NCBI RefSeq assembly: GCF_019733355.1
Contig: NZ_JAIHLQ010000040.1
Location: forward strand, 1 to 64,000
Source of the DNA: Pseudomonas baetica
GTDB taxonomy: Bacteria; Pseudomonadota; Gammaproteobacteria; Pseudomonadales; Pseudomonadaceae
Length of the DNA: 64,000 nucleotides
Direction of reading: 5' to 3'
Shown here: positions 28,068-37,420 of the stretch, piece after piece
How positions within the stretch are numbered: the stretch's first letter is position 1
Layout: each line of letters starts with the position of its first letter
Notes under the pieces: generated by a model
Told to the model about the DNA's origin: nothing
The model's database searches: none
Seen by the model: only the letters and a program-made list of their open reading frames with translations
Position numbers and translations under genes: made by a program

Positions 28068-29035
28068 TGCAGCACCTCCGGCCGCTCGACATCGACCCAG
28101 ACAAATTTATGCGGATCGAGGCGGGTTTCCTGATCCAGACGATAGGCGACGAGTTTGCCGTAGAGCACCGCGCTGTAATCCAGACACGCGAGGTTGGGGC
28201 GTATCGGCGCCGGTTTGCCGCTGCGCCAGTAGTGGCCGACGAACAGCAACGGCTCGTCGACGCCATAGCGCAGCAGGGAGTTCTTTTCGGTAGAGGTCAG
28301 TGGCGTCCGTGCCACCGGTTCCGGCAGGGCATCAGGCTGGAACACGATATCGCCGTAGGTTTTCGGATCGTCTTCCCAGAACTTGGTGCGGAAGAACGAG
28401 CGCACCAGACCGTCGCCGCTGGTCATGGTCTGGCCTCCGGGCAGGCGCATGTCGGTGCCACGCAACAGGCGGTCGAACACCGTGCAGGCAAAGCTGCCGG
28501 GCACCGCCGAAGCCTGGAGGAAATGCTCATCGATACGCGCATCGGGAAACAGGCCGCGCAGCGGTTCGATCAGGCCGGCGTCCCAGCAGGCATGCACGAC
28601 ACGGAAACGCCCGGCATCCACCACCAGCGGCAGTTCATAGAACCACTGCTGAAAGTCATGCCAGTCGCCGGGATGATCTTCGAACTGAGTCAGGGTTTCA
28701 TGAAGCAAACGCGCATGACGCGGCGTGTGCTCACGCACGAACTGCTTGCCGCTGCCCGGAGGCGCCGGGGTGCTCCAGCCCAGCGCGTTGAATTCGTGGT
28801 TGCCCATGATGCACAACGCCTGACCGGCCTCGACCATGTCATGAACGATGTGCAGCGCCTCGCGAATCCGCGGGCCACGGTCGATGATGTCGCCGACGAA
28901 CACGGCCATGCGCGATGGATGCCGCCAGACCCCGCCCTGCTTGTGATAACCGAGTCGGTCAAGCAAGTGTTCCAGGGTCAGGGCGCATCCGTGCACGTCA
29001 CCAATCAGGTCATAACTGCGCGCGGGATCGAGCAT
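28064..29035 (-). CDS. Calcineurin-like metallophosphatase
   Basis: A 323-residue metallophosphoesterase of the serine/threonine phosphatase or ApaH/PrpE-like type. It has the metal motifs GDVHG (residues 12-16), GDIIDRG (about 48-54) and GNHE (about 78-81), with a later GHYW near residue 268. The exact substrate (protein phosphate or dinucleoside polyphosphate) cannot be read from the sequence. Its start touches the nadK stop, and its end overlaps the rhomboid gene start, so it sits inside a compact operon after NAD kinase. Confidence 0.88.
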   Translation of the reverse strand: MLDPARSYDLIGDVHGCALTLEHLLDRLGYHKQGGVWRHPSRMAVFVGDIIDRGPRIREALHIVHDMVEAGQALCIMGNHEFNALGWSTPAPPGSGKQFVREHTPRHARLLHETLTQFEDHPGDWHDFQQWFYELPLVVDAGRFRVVHACWDAGLIEPLRGLFPDARIDEHFLQASAVPGSFACTVFDRLLRGTDMRLPGGQTMTSGDGLVRSFFRTKFWEDDPKTYGDIVFQPDALPEPVARTPLTSTEKNSLLRYGVDEPLLFVGHYWRSGKPAPIRPNLACLDYSAVLYGKLVAYRLDQETRLDPHKFVWVDVERPEVLQ

Positions 29036-29925
29036 CAGTCGCCTCCACCACCCAGCTTGCTGCCCCAGCCGAGCTTGGTGCGGCAGACTTCGTAGTAGTT
29101 GTGGTCGAGCGGGTGGATCAGTCGCAGCTTCTGCGCTTTCTTGCTGACGGTGATGGTGTCGCCCGGCGCGCAGGTGAAGTGGTTCTGCCCATCGCAGGAG
29201 ACCTGCGGGTAGATCTGCATGTTTTTCGACACGACGATTTTCAGCTCACTGTTGCCATCGACCACAATTGGCCTGCTCGACAACATATGGGGGTACATCG
29301 GCACGATCACAATGGCATCGAGCTTGGGATGCATGATCGGTCCGCCGGCAGACAGCGCATAGGCGGTAGAACCGGTGGGCGTGGCGACGATCAGGCCGTC
29401 AGCCTTCTGGCTGCAGACGAACTGGCCGTCAATGTACAGCTCGAACTCGATCATCCGCGTCGATTTGCCGGGGTGCAGCACCACATCGTTGAGCGCATCG
29501 CCCTGACCGATGGCCTCGGCATGCCGGCGGACTTCGGCTTGCAGCAAAAAGCGGTTTTCCACCAGGTAATGGCCGTCGAGCACCTTGGCGACTTCGACTT
29601 CCAGCTCATCGGGGCGAATGTCGGTGAGGAACCCGAGGCTGCCACGGTTGATCCCGAGTACCGGAATATTGTGCCGCGCCAGCGCCCGGGCAGCGCCGAG
29701 CAGGCTGCCGTCGCCGCCGACGACGATGACCATGTCGCAGACTTCGCCGAGCATCTTGCGCGACGAAGTTTGCAGGCCGTGGCCGGGCAGAACTTCAGCA
29801 ATGGTGTCTTCGAGGATCACATGCAGGTGACGATCGAGCAGAAACCGTTTCAGTCGGCGGACGGTATCCAGCACCTGGGAACTGCCCAGGCGACCGATGA
29901 TGCCGATATTACGAAATTGCTCCAT
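29035..29925 (-). CDS. nadK: NAD kinase
   Basis: A 296-residue enzyme that phosphorylates NAD to NADP with ATP or polyphosphate. The signature GGDGS is at residues 70-74, with NRGSLGFLTD and the later ATPTGSTAYALSAGGPI. MEQFRNIG at 29925 is the normal N-terminus; an upstream in-frame start adds 12 residues without family support. It is the first gene of the leftward nadK - phosphatase - rhomboid - yeaC - DUF2797 - pepN series and is divergent from the DUF1853 gene. Confidence 0.95.
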   Translation of the reverse strand: MEQFRNIGIIGRLGSSQVLDTVRRLKRFLLDRHLHVILEDTIAEVLPGHGLQTSSRKMLGEVCDMVIVVGGDGSLLGAARALARHNIPVLGINRGSLGFLTDIRPDELEVEVAKVLDGHYLVENRFLLQAEVRRHAEAIGQGDALNDVVLHPGKSTRMIEFELYIDGQFVCSQKADGLIVATPTGSTAYALSAGGPIMHPKLDAIVIVPMYPHMLSSRPIVVDGNSELKIVVSKNMQIYPQVSCDGQNHFTCAPGDTITVSKKAQKLRLIHPLDHNYYEVCRTKLGWGSKLGGGGD

Positions 29926-30040
29926 GGGACCTCTGCGGACAATCGAAAACGCGAAAAGCACGATTATGGGCGAAAGCCTGCGATAGACAAAATCCTTTCA
30001 GCCTCAAGGGTGTGCCCGTGTTTAAGGCTATGCTCGCAAG

Positions 30041-30991
30041 ATGATCCTATTTCCTGACTTGCTCCAGTTGCCCCACCAGTTACGCCATCCCGAAGTGCGC
30101 GATCTGGCGTGGGTGATCCTCGCCCCGCCGATGCTGGCCACAACGCCATGGCCGCAGCGTCATCCGCTGGCCGGCAGCGATTGGGTCGCCGATCCCGAGC
30201 GCCTGGAACACTGGCTGCGTCAGCTCGACCGTGACAGTTACGGATTGCTGCACTGGCTGTCCCAGGCACGCACGCGGCGGTTGGGCCTTTATTACGAGCG
30301 GTTGTGGCAGTTTGCTGTGCAACATGCACCGGGTATCGAACTGATCGCCGCCAACCTGCCGATTCGCCGGGGTGGCCATACCCTCGGCGAACTGGACATG
30401 TTGCTGCGTGACCGCGACGGCGTGCATCACCTGGAGCTGGCAATCAAGCTCTACCTCGGCCCGCAAAACGGCGACGGTCATGATCCGGCGCAATGGCTGG
30501 GGCCCGGTTGCCATGATCGACTGGATCGCAAGCTGGCGCATCTGGCCGAGCATCAACTGCCGATTTCCGCACGCCCGGAAAGTCGCGAAGTCCTGGCAGC
30601 GCTGGGTATCGAAGTGTTCAGTGCGCAACTTTGGCTCGGTGGTTATCTGTTGTATCCGTGGCCGGGGCAAGCGCAATCGCCGCGGGGTGCCCACCCACAA
30701 CATTTGCGCGGCAGTTGGTTGCATCAGAAGGATTGGCCGGCGTTCGTCGCGCAACGCCCGGACGGACGCTGGCAACCCCTGCCCCGCCATGCCTGGCTGG
30801 CGCCGGCGCACTACCCGGTGGAACAGACCTGGAAGGAAGAACACTTGCAAATGTGGCTTGAGGGTTTGGAACCGCTAGCCCCGGCGCAGTTAATGGTGCG
30901 CCTGATTGAGAATGCGCGCGGGGAATGGGAGGAGGCGGAGCGGTTGTTTCTGGTGTCGGATCTTTGGCCGAATGCGCCTGGCCAAGCCTGA
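30041..30991 (+). CDS. DUF1853 family protein
   Basis: A 316-residue soluble protein of a family conserved in pseudomonads without known function. The N-terminal third is helical. A central [20 protein letters not shown], followed by K, resembles the acidic/lysine core of PD-(D/E)XK nucleases, but the spacing of the second acid and the Lys is off. That link is therefore weak. It stands alone, divergent from nadK, and a hairpin lies between it and the convergent arsB. Confidence 0.85.
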   Translation: MILFPDLLQLPHQLRHPEVRDLAWVILAPPMLATTPWPQRHPLAGSDWVADPERLEHWLRQLDRDSYGLLHWLSQARTRRLGLYYERLWQFAVQHAPGIELIAANLPIRRGGHTLGELDMLLRDRDGVHHLELAIKLYLGPQNGDGHDPAQWLGPGCHDRLDRKLAHLAEHQLPISARPESREVLAALGIEVFSAQLWLGGYLLYPWPGQAQSPRGAHPQHLRGSWLHQKDWPAFVAQRPDGRWQPLPRHAWLAPAHYPVEQTWKEEHLQMWLEGLEPLAPAQLMVRLIENARGEWEEAERLFLVSDLWPNAPGQA

Positions 30992-31012
30992 AAATTTGCA
31001 GTGCCTGTTCGC

Positions 31013-31042
31013 CACCCATCGCTGGCAAGCCAGCGATGGGTG
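31013..31042. terminator. Hairpin between convergent genes
   Basis: CACCCATCGCTGG and CCAGCGATGGGTG form a 13-bp stem with a 4-nt loop, between the stops of DUF1853 and arsB. It has no clear T-run but is well placed as a bidirectional terminator. Confidence 0.65.
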
Positions 31043-31052
31043 CCGACTCGGT

Positions 31053-32336
31053 CTAAAGGGATAATCGCAAAGCCAAAGCCGCCAACGTCACCAACAAAAC
31101 CGGCACCGTCAGCACAATTCCGACTTTGAAGTAATACCCCCAGCCAATCCTGATCCCCTTGCGTTCCAGCACATGCAGCCACAGCAACGTCGCCAGACTG
31201 CCAATCGGCGTGATCTTCGGCCCTAGGTCACTGCCGATCACGTTGGCATAGATCATCGCCTCCTTGACCATCCCGCTCGCCTGACTGGCGTCAATCGAGA
31301 GCAGCCCGATCAAAACGGTCGGCAGATTGTTCATGATCGAGGACAACAACGCCGTCAGCACACCAGTGCCCATTGCCGCACCCCATACGCCATGACCGCC
31401 AAAGACATCCAGCCAACCCGCCAGATAGCCGGTCAACCCGGCATTGCGCAGGCCGTAGACAACCAGATACATGCCTAGCGAGAAAATCACGATCTGCCAC
31501 GGTGCTTCTTTCAGCACCTTGCGCGTGGAAATCTTGTGACCACGGGCGGCGATACCCAGCAACAGCGCAGCGCAGACCGCCGATATCGCGCTGATCGGGA
31601 TGCCCAGTTGCTCGAGGAAGAAGCAGCCGATCAACAGGATCACCAACACCCCCCAACCGGCGTAGAACGTCGCTTTGTCGTGAATCGCAGTGTGCGGCAG
31701 TTCAAGCTGTTCGGGGGCGTACGCCTTGGGAATGTCACGACGGAAAAACCACAGCAACATCGCCAGCGTCGCGGCGACGCTGACAACGTTCACCGGCACC
31801 ATGACCGCCGCATAGCGGTTGAAGCCGATATGGAAAAAGTCTGCCGAAACGATGTTGACCAGATTCGACACCACCAGCGGCAGGCTCGCGGTATCGGCAA
31901 TGAACCCGGCCCCCATGACGAACGCAAGGGTGGCCGCCGGAGAAAAGCGCAGCGCCAGCAACATCGAAATCACAATCGGCGTGAGGATCAGTGCTGCACC
32001 GTCATTGGCAAACAGTGCCGACACCAGCGCACCGAGCAGCACCATAAAGGCAAACAGCTTGCGCCCGCTGCCCCGCCCCCATCGCGCCACATGCAGCGCG
32101 GCCCAGGCAAAAAAACCGGCTTCATCGAGCAACAGACTGATGATGATCAGCGCGACGAAGGTGCCGGTGGCGTTCCAGATAATTTGCCATACCAGGGGGA
32201 TGTCGCTCAGATGCACCACACCGAAGATCAGCGCCAGCACGGCGCCCAACGTCGCGCTCCAGCCAACGCCAAGACCTTTGGGTTGCCAGATGACAAGGGT
32301 GATGGTCAGCAGGAAAATCAGTGACGCAGCGAACAT
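31053..32336 (-). CDS. arsB: Arsenite efflux pump ArsB
   Basis: A 427-residue inner-membrane protein with about 11 transmembrane segments. The N-terminus [21 protein letters not shown] is close to E. coli ArsB. The segments [13 protein letters not shown] and [15 protein letters not shown] are the paired ion-transporter repeats of the family. It exports arsenite and antimonite using the proton gradient. ATG at 32336, with GAAGG nine bases upstream, is preferred to TTG at 32342. No arsR or arsC is adjacent; instead a quinone/chromate reductase gene lies upstream in the same direction, separated by a REPIN. Confidence 0.92.
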   Translation of the reverse strand: MFAASLIFLLTITLVIWQPKGLGVGWSATLGAVLALIFGVVHLSDIPLVWQIIWNATGTFVALIIISLLLDEAGFFAWAALHVARWGRGSGRKLFAFMVLLGALVSALFANDGAALILTPIVISMLLALRFSPAATLAFVMGAGFIADTASLPLVVSNLVNIVSADFFHIGFNRYAAVMVPVNVVSVAATLAMLLWFFRRDIPKAYAPEQLELPHTAIHDKATFYAGWGVLVILLIGCFFLEQLGIPISAISAVCAALLLGIAARGHKISTRKVLKEAPWQIVIFSLGMYLVVYGLRNAGLTGYLAGWLDVFGGHGVWGAAMGTGVLTALLSSIMNNLPTVLIGLLSIDASQASGMVKEAMIYANVIGSDLGPKITPIGSLATLLWLHVLERKGIRIGWGYYFKVGIVLTVPVLLVTLAALALRLSL

Positions 32337-32378
32337 TCGCAACAGCCTTCAACAATCAAATGGGTGGATATCCAAATG

Positions 32379-32464
32379 CGGGAGCGGGCTTGCTCGCGAA
32401 GGCCGCAGGTCAGACAAAAAGTTGCTATCTGGCACAACGCTTTCGCGAGCAAGCCCGCTCCCAC
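32379..32464. repeat. REPIN between chrR and arsB
   Basis: Inverted REP sequences (GGGAGCGGGCTTGCTCGCGA and its reverse complement) flank a loop of about 40 bp. They are the same family as the array after katG. Confidence 0.95.
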
Positions 32465-32497
32465 AGTTTCCGGTGTACATCCGGAGAAACGATTAAC

Positions 32498-33055
32498 TCA
32501 TTTCTTGTGTTGTTCCACAAAGAGCCCGTACGCATCGATGAATTTCTGCAGAAACGGTTTCACCGTTTCGCTCAGTTTGCCCGCCTCGTCAAAAGCCGAC
32601 CCCGCACCGCCCAGATAGGCCTCTGGCTGCTGCATGCAGGGCACATCGAGAAACACAAACGACTGACGCAGATGCTGGTTCGCCCCGAACCCGCCGATCG
32701 CACCTGGCGAAACACTGATCACCGCGCCCGGCTTGCCGCCCCAGACGCTCTTGCCGTAAGGCCGCGAGCCAACGTCGATCGCATTCTTCAACGGCGCCGG
32801 CACCGAACGGTTGTACTCCGGCGTCACAAACAGCACCGCGTCGGATGAACCCACCTTTTGTCGAAAAGTGCTGTAGGCTGCCGGCGGTGAATCTCCGTCA
32901 ATGTCTTCGTTATAGAGTGGCAGATCGCCGATTTCGACAATCTCGAGCTTGAGGTTAGCCGGGGCCAGTTCCGCCAGTGCAAGGGCGACTTTACGATTGA
33001 TCGACGCTTTTCTAAGGCTACCGACCACTACGGCGACGTTGTAGACATTGCTCAT
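32498..33055 (-). CDS. chrR: NADPH-dependent FMN reductase, ChrR/YieF type
   Basis: A 185-residue flavodoxin-like flavoprotein. The FMN phosphate loop is GSLRKASINRK (residues 12-22), and TPEYNRSVPAPLKNAIDVGSR is the second family signature. P. putida ChrR and E. coli YieF reduce quinones by two electrons, and chromate as a side activity. It is too short and lacks the extra N-terminus for ArsH, although it precedes arsB. It may share a transcript with arsB through the REPIN. Subunits of this family form dimers or tetramers. Confidence 0.88.
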   Translation of the reverse strand: MSNVYNVAVVVGSLRKASINRKVALALAELAPANLKLEIVEIGDLPLYNEDIDGDSPPAAYSTFRQKVGSSDAVLFVTPEYNRSVPAPLKNAIDVGSRPYGKSVWGGKPGAVISVSPGAIGGFGANQHLRQSFVFLDVPCMQQPEAYLGGAGSAFDEAGKLSETVKPFLQKFIDAYGLFVEQHKK

Positions 33056-33238
33056 GGAAGACTCTCGATTGTCAGTGGAAGAAGGCAGTAGTTATAGATG
33101 ATTCGGTGACAGTTTCACCAGCGGACTCGGGAAATACCCCCGTGCTGATTATTTTTTTCCTGTAGGAAAACTTACAGGCCTTGATGACGGTCTACCAAGC
33201 CGCAAATCAAGCGTTTTATCTCCAGAGGTTCTAAGCAG

Positions 33239-33475
33239 ATGGCAGCAGTACTGGTCGGTCAGTTCCATGCAAGAGATGCGGAAGGCCGCGTTTATTCGGT
33301 GCATGAGTTCCAGGAATCCACTCCGTCGGCAGACGGTTTTACCGGCTCGGAGCCTGTCACCACATACAAACTTGCCATTGGCGATCGCGTCAACAAGGTC
33401 AGTGACAACGAGTTTTTGCTGGTTCAATCGGGTGTCACCCTGACTCGCGAACCTGAGCCAACCGTCGCTTCATAA
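33239..33475 (+). CDS. Small conserved protein of unknown function
   Basis: A 78-residue soluble protein with no signal peptide or recognised domain. It is rich in beta-type sequence (VLVGQFHARDAEGRVYSVHE, then TYKLAIGDRVNKV and FLLVQSGVTL) and may be a small beta barrel. AGAGG lies 11 bases before the ATG. It stands between the divergent chrR gene and a LysR gene. I do not recognise the family. Confidence 0.6.
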   Translation: MAAVLVGQFHARDAEGRVYSVHEFQESTPSADGFTGSEPVTTYKLAIGDRVNKVSDNEFLLVQSGVTLTREPEPTVAS

Positions 33476-33560
33476 CTGACTGTTATGAGCAGAAGTCATA
33501 TGCGCAGACTTGGGGTAGGATTCAGCCACTGACCCCACCTGCTGAACATGGACTTCACGC

Positions 33561-34454
33561 ATGCGTTTACGTCATATCGAAGTGATTCAGGCGCTTTTGC
33601 AGGCCGGTCATATGGGCACTGCCGCCGAATGGTTGCAGTTGCCGCTGGCCGAGGTCGAAGAGCGTTTGCGCGAGGCCGAGAGTCATTTGGGGTTCATGCT
33701 GTTCGCCAGCGTTCGCGGGCGTCTGCAACCGACGCCCGAGGCTCGAGCCTTGCAGGTGGAAATCACTCGCGTCTATGAAGCGCTCGAACCTGTGCAACGC
33801 CTGGCCAGTAGCCTCAAACAATACCTTGCCCCGCCGGTGCGCATCATCGGCACCCCTGCGCTGGCCCAGCAATTATTGCCACAAAGCCTCGCCTCACTGC
33901 GCCGGCGCCTGCCCGATGCACCTTGCAGCCTGTTGAGTGCCCCGACCCGCGACATCGTCCGCAGCCTGTTGCTGCGTGAAAGCGATCTGGGTTTGAGCCT
34001 GCACGATCCCGACCATCCCGACATCCATTGCCAGCCACTGGCTCAAGGCAAGCTGCAATTACTCGCGCCCCATGGCTGGCTGCAACCGAAGCAGAAGTAC
34101 ATTTCCCTACAGGACCTGGCGGGACAGGCGATGATCGGCCTCGAATGTCAGGATCCGCTGAGCCCGGCGCTGGAAAACAAACTCCAGACCCTACGCCCGG
34201 CACCAAGCATCCAGACCCGCGTGCAAACCCATCAAATGATGCGCAGCATGGTCGAGGCCGGCGAAGGTCTGGCCATTGTCGATCCGTTCACCGCATTGGG
34301 GGCACGTCCCGCCGGGCTTGATACGTGCCCGCTATCGCCCGCCATAACGATCAGCCTCTACGCCTTGACCTTCAAACACACAGCGCCGTCATCGGCGATC
34401 CAGACCTTACTGGCCATCATCACGGAACAAGCCGAGGCGATGCTGACGAGCTAA
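33561..34454 (+). CDS. LysR-type transcriptional regulator
   Basis: A 297-residue regulator. The N-terminal helix-turn-helix region (about 1-60: MRLRHIEVIQALLQAGHMGT...) is somewhat divergent but collinear with LysR. The C-terminal substrate-binding domain contains VRIIGTPALAQQLLP, LGLSLHDPDHPDI and MVEAGEGLAIVDP. Target genes are not evident: its neighbours are a small orphan gene and a convergent acetyltransferase. The last 35 bp overlap the 3' end of the GNAT gene on the other strand. Confidence 0.85.
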   Translation: MRLRHIEVIQALLQAGHMGTAAEWLQLPLAEVEERLREAESHLGFMLFASVRGRLQPTPEARALQVEITRVYEALEPVQRLASSLKQYLAPPVRIIGTPALAQQLLPQSLASLRRRLPDAPCSLLSAPTRDIVRSLLLRESDLGLSLHDPDHPDIHCQPLAQGKLQLLAPHGWLQPKQKYISLQDLAGQAMIGLECQDPLSPALENKLQTLRPAPSIQTRVQTHQMMRSMVEAGEGLAIVDPFTALGARPAGLDTCPLSPAITISLYALTFKHTAPSSAIQTLLAIITEQAEAMLTS

Positions 34455-35052
34455 CTGAATTTTCCAGCGGATTATCGAACAGTCGATACCAGAACAGCGC
34501 CACTTCGGCGGTGTTCGGGTCGATGCCGCGATAGCGTAACTGGTCAACACCACCGATCACATACCCACAGCGCTCATAGAGCCGACAAGCACCAAGGTTG
34601 TTGTTCTGGGTTTCCAGCATGATCCCCGGCAGCTTCTTTTTACGACTCCAGAATTGCGCCACATCCAGCAACGCCTTCGCCACGCCATGGCGGCGGGCCG
34701 GCGCGTGCACCGCCAACTCATCGATATGGGCAAAGCCATTCCAGTTGGTGCTGATGACCAGATGGCCGACCGGTTCATCGTCGAGGTATGCCATGAAAAT
34801 TGCGCTGTCCGCCGCATCGCGGTAACTGCTGAACTCCTCCGGATCAATGCCGTAACACTTGCGGTAAGGCACAATCGTCGTCATCGACCACTGTTCCACG
34901 GGCTTGCCGATCACCGCGGCGCCATACGCTGTGACCTCAAAGCTGAAGTCGCTGCCCCAGATATAAGCCGCAAAACCTTCATCGGCGACACGCACCGACA
35001 GCCCTGGGTATTTCGGATTCATGACCGGTTGCATACTGGGAAAAGTCCTCAT
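34420..35052 (-). CDS. GNAT-family N-acetyltransferase
   Basis: A 210-residue protein. The acetyl-CoA site is in the central block HIDELAVHAPARRHGVAKAL, where the pyrophosphate motif is R-R-H-G-V-A. It is followed by MLETQNNNLGACRLYERCGY, the normal GNAT C-terminus. ATG at 35052 overlaps the ldcA stop by ATGA, so it is translationally coupled to the lysine decarboxylase. This suggests a polyamine- or amino-acid-related substrate, which the sequence alone cannot show. Confidence 0.88.
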   Translation of the reverse strand: MRTFPSMQPVMNPKYPGLSVRVADEGFAAYIWGSDFSFEVTAYGAAVIGKPVEQWSMTTIVPYRKCYGIDPEEFSSYRDAADSAIFMAYLDDEPVGHLVISTNWNGFAHIDELAVHAPARRHGVAKALLDVAQFWSRKKKLPGIMLETQNNNLGACRLYERCGYVIGGVDQLRYRGIDPNTAEVALFWYRLFDNPLENSVSSSASPRLVP

Positions 35053-37304
35053 TCCTTGACGCAATCGACGGTGTAGTGCCGTCCATTGCCTTGATCTTCA
35101 TGTTGCAGTCCATGCACATCGGCGACAAAACCGGGAAAGCTGCTATCGAACGTGCGGGCGAATTTCAGGTAATCGATGATCGAGCGGGTCGACTCGCTAA
35201 AACGCTCGCCGGGCATGATCAAAGGAATTCCCGGTGGATACGGTACCAGCATCACCGCAGCAATCCGCCCTTCCAGCTCATCGATCGGTACGGCCTCGAC
35301 TTCACCGCGTACCAGATGATCATAGGCATGGGCAGGTTTCATGGCGATTTGCGGCATTACGGTGTACATGCGTTTGAGGTGTTTGGCAGTGGCGTTGCTG
35401 CGATAGCAGGCATGCAATTGATCGCATAAATCACGCAAGCCCATGCCGCGGTAGCGTACGGTGTCCTCCTGTGCAACGCACGGCAGGCACGTTGCCAGAC
35501 TGACATTAGCGTCGTAACTGCGCTTGAACTCCAGCAACTCGGTGATCAGCGTGCTCCATTTACCTTTGGTGATGCCCATGGAGAACAGCACCAGAAACGA
35601 GTACAGACCGGTCTTCTCCACCACCAGCCCGCGCTCCCAGAGGAACTTGCTGACCACGGCGGCCGGAATCCCCCTCTCGCTCAACGCGCCACCGGCATTC
35701 AACCCCGGCATCACCAACGTGACCTTGATCGGGTCGAGCAGCACATAGTCGTCGCTGACCTCGCCGAAACCGTGCCAGTCAGCCTCCGGTTGCAGCAACC
35801 AGTCTTCGGTTTGCACACGGTCGATGCCCTCGACACCCGGCGGCTGCCAGATCGAGAACCACCAGTCATCAGCAGCGATGTGCTGACGCAGATTGGCCAG
35901 CGCCCGACGGAAACTCAGCGCTTCGTCGAAGGTTTCCTGCAACAGCGAGCGCCCGGCCGGGCCTTCCATCATGGCCGACGCCACGTCGAGCGAGGCAATG
36001 ATGCTGTACTGCGGCGAAGTGGAGATGTGCATCATGAACGCTTCGTTGAAGCGGTCGCGATCCAGTTGCCGCGCACCGCCGTCCTGCACATGAATCATCG
36101 AAGCCTGACTGAACGCAGCGAGCAGCTTATGGGTGGAGTGAGTGGTGAACACCAATGGGCTGTCGGCGCTACGCGAGGTGGCCATGCCGTAACGTCCGGC
36201 GAAGAATTCGTGAAACGCTGCATAGGCGTACCACGCCTCGTCGAAATGCAGCACTTCGACGCTATTGCCGAGGCTTTGCTTGATCAATTCGGCGTTATAG
36301 CAGAGGCCGTCGTAGGTCGAATTGGTCACCACCGCCAGTTTGACTTTCGGCGCACGGCCCTTGGTCAGAGGGCTGGCGTCGATCTTCGCCTGAATCGATT
36401 CGCGACTGAACTCGCTCAGCGGAATCGGACCGATAATCCCCAGTTCGTTGCGCTCCGGACACAGGTACAACGGGATCGCGCCGGTCATGATGATCGCGTG
36501 TAGCACCGACTTGTGGCAGTTGCGATCGACCAGCACCAGATCGTCGCGAGCCACCATCGAGTGCCAGACAATTTTGTTCGCCGTCGAGGTGCCATTGATC
36601 ACGAAAAAGGTGTGATCAGCGCCGAAATTGCGTGCTGCACGCTCTTCCGCTTCAGCGAGCGGCCCCGTGTGATCTAGCAACGAACCGAGCTCCGGCACCG
36701 AAACCGACAAATCCGAACGCAGGGTATTTTCGCCAAAGAACTGGTGAAACGCCTGCCCTACCGGACTCTTGTGATACGCCACGCCCCCGCCATGACCGGG
36801 GGTGTGCCAGGAATAATTGGAATCGGCGGTGTGTTGCACCAGCGCCTTGAAAAACGGCGGTAGCAAACCGTCCAGATACTTGCGCGCCGCCCGTGCGACT
36901 TGTCGGGCCAGGAACGGCACCGTGTCTTCAAACAGGTAAAGGATGCCGCGCAGTTGATTGAGTTCAGCCATGGCATCGGCCGGGGCGTTTTCCAGCGTGA
37001 CCTGTTCGCCCAAGGCAAAGATCGGCAGATCCGGCGCGCGCACCCGGGCCAGGCCGATCAGTTCGGCCATGTTCTGCAACAGATGTGAGTTGGTGCTGGC
37101 GTCTTCGGCGGCGATCAGCATGCATGCGAGACCATGATGGGTCGACGCCACCAGGCGCCCTTCGGCGTAGTCGGTGGCCGAAACGATATTGAAACCTTCC
37201 TGCTCCAACTCCCGGGCGATACCGCGAATACGCTCGCCGGCGACCGTATCGGTCTTGATGTCGCGATGGACGATCAACACCGGAAACTTCAAATCTTTGT
37301 ACAT
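35049..37304 (-). CDS. ldcA: Lysine/ornithine/arginine decarboxylase (LdcA)
   Basis: A 751-residue PLP enzyme with an N-terminal wing (receiver-like) domain, a type I aminotransferase core and a C-terminal domain. The PLP lysine is Lys393 in THSTHKLL, and HTPGHGGGVAYHKSP is the conserved glycine-rich entry. The length and neighbours match P. aeruginosa LdcA (PA1818), which makes cadaverine from lysine. MYKDLKFPVL is the family N-terminus, so the upstream 15 residues are left out. It is cotranscribed with a GNAT gene downstream. Confidence 0.92.
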   Translation of the reverse strand: MYKDLKFPVLIVHRDIKTDTVAGERIRGIARELEQEGFNIVSATDYAEGRLVASTHHGLACMLIAAEDASTNSHLLQNMAELIGLARVRAPDLPIFALGEQVTLENAPADAMAELNQLRGILYLFEDTVPFLARQVARAARKYLDGLLPPFFKALVQHTADSNYSWHTPGHGGGVAYHKSPVGQAFHQFFGENTLRSDLSVSVPELGSLLDHTGPLAEAEERAARNFGADHTFFVINGTSTANKIVWHSMVARDDLVLVDRNCHKSVLHAIIMTGAIPLYLCPERNELGIIGPIPLSEFSRESIQAKIDASPLTKGRAPKVKLAVVTNSTYDGLCYNAELIKQSLGNSVEVLHFDEAWYAYAAFHEFFAGRYGMATSRSADSPLVFTTHSTHKLLAAFSQASMIHVQDGGARQLDRDRFNEAFMMHISTSPQYSIIASLDVASAMMEGPAGRSLLQETFDEALSFRRALANLRQHIAADDWWFSIWQPPGVEGIDRVQTEDWLLQPEADWHGFGEVSDDYVLLDPIKVTLVMPGLNAGGALSERGIPAAVVSKFLWERGLVVEKTGLYSFLVLFSMGITKGKWSTLITELLEFKRSYDANVSLATCLPCVAQEDTVRYRGMGLRDLCDQLHACYRSNATAKHLKRMYTVMPQIAMKPAHAYDHLVRGEVEAVPIDELEGRIAAVMLVPYPPGIPLIMPGERFSESTRSIIDYLKFARTFDSSFPGFVADVHGLQHEDQGNGRHYTVDCVKE

Positions 37305-37420
37305 GAGGCTCAGTGTCCTGAGGCGGCGGATTTGAATCCACCCATGCACTCAGGGTAGAGGGTTGCAGCGAAAGTGGCGAGGGTGGCCACTTGTCAGTAC
37401 TTCCACGAGGCGATGATCTT

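Noticed and set aside
32498-33055. ArsH
   Set aside because: The gene precedes arsB, but at 185 residues without the ArsH N-terminus it fits the ChrR/YieF group better.
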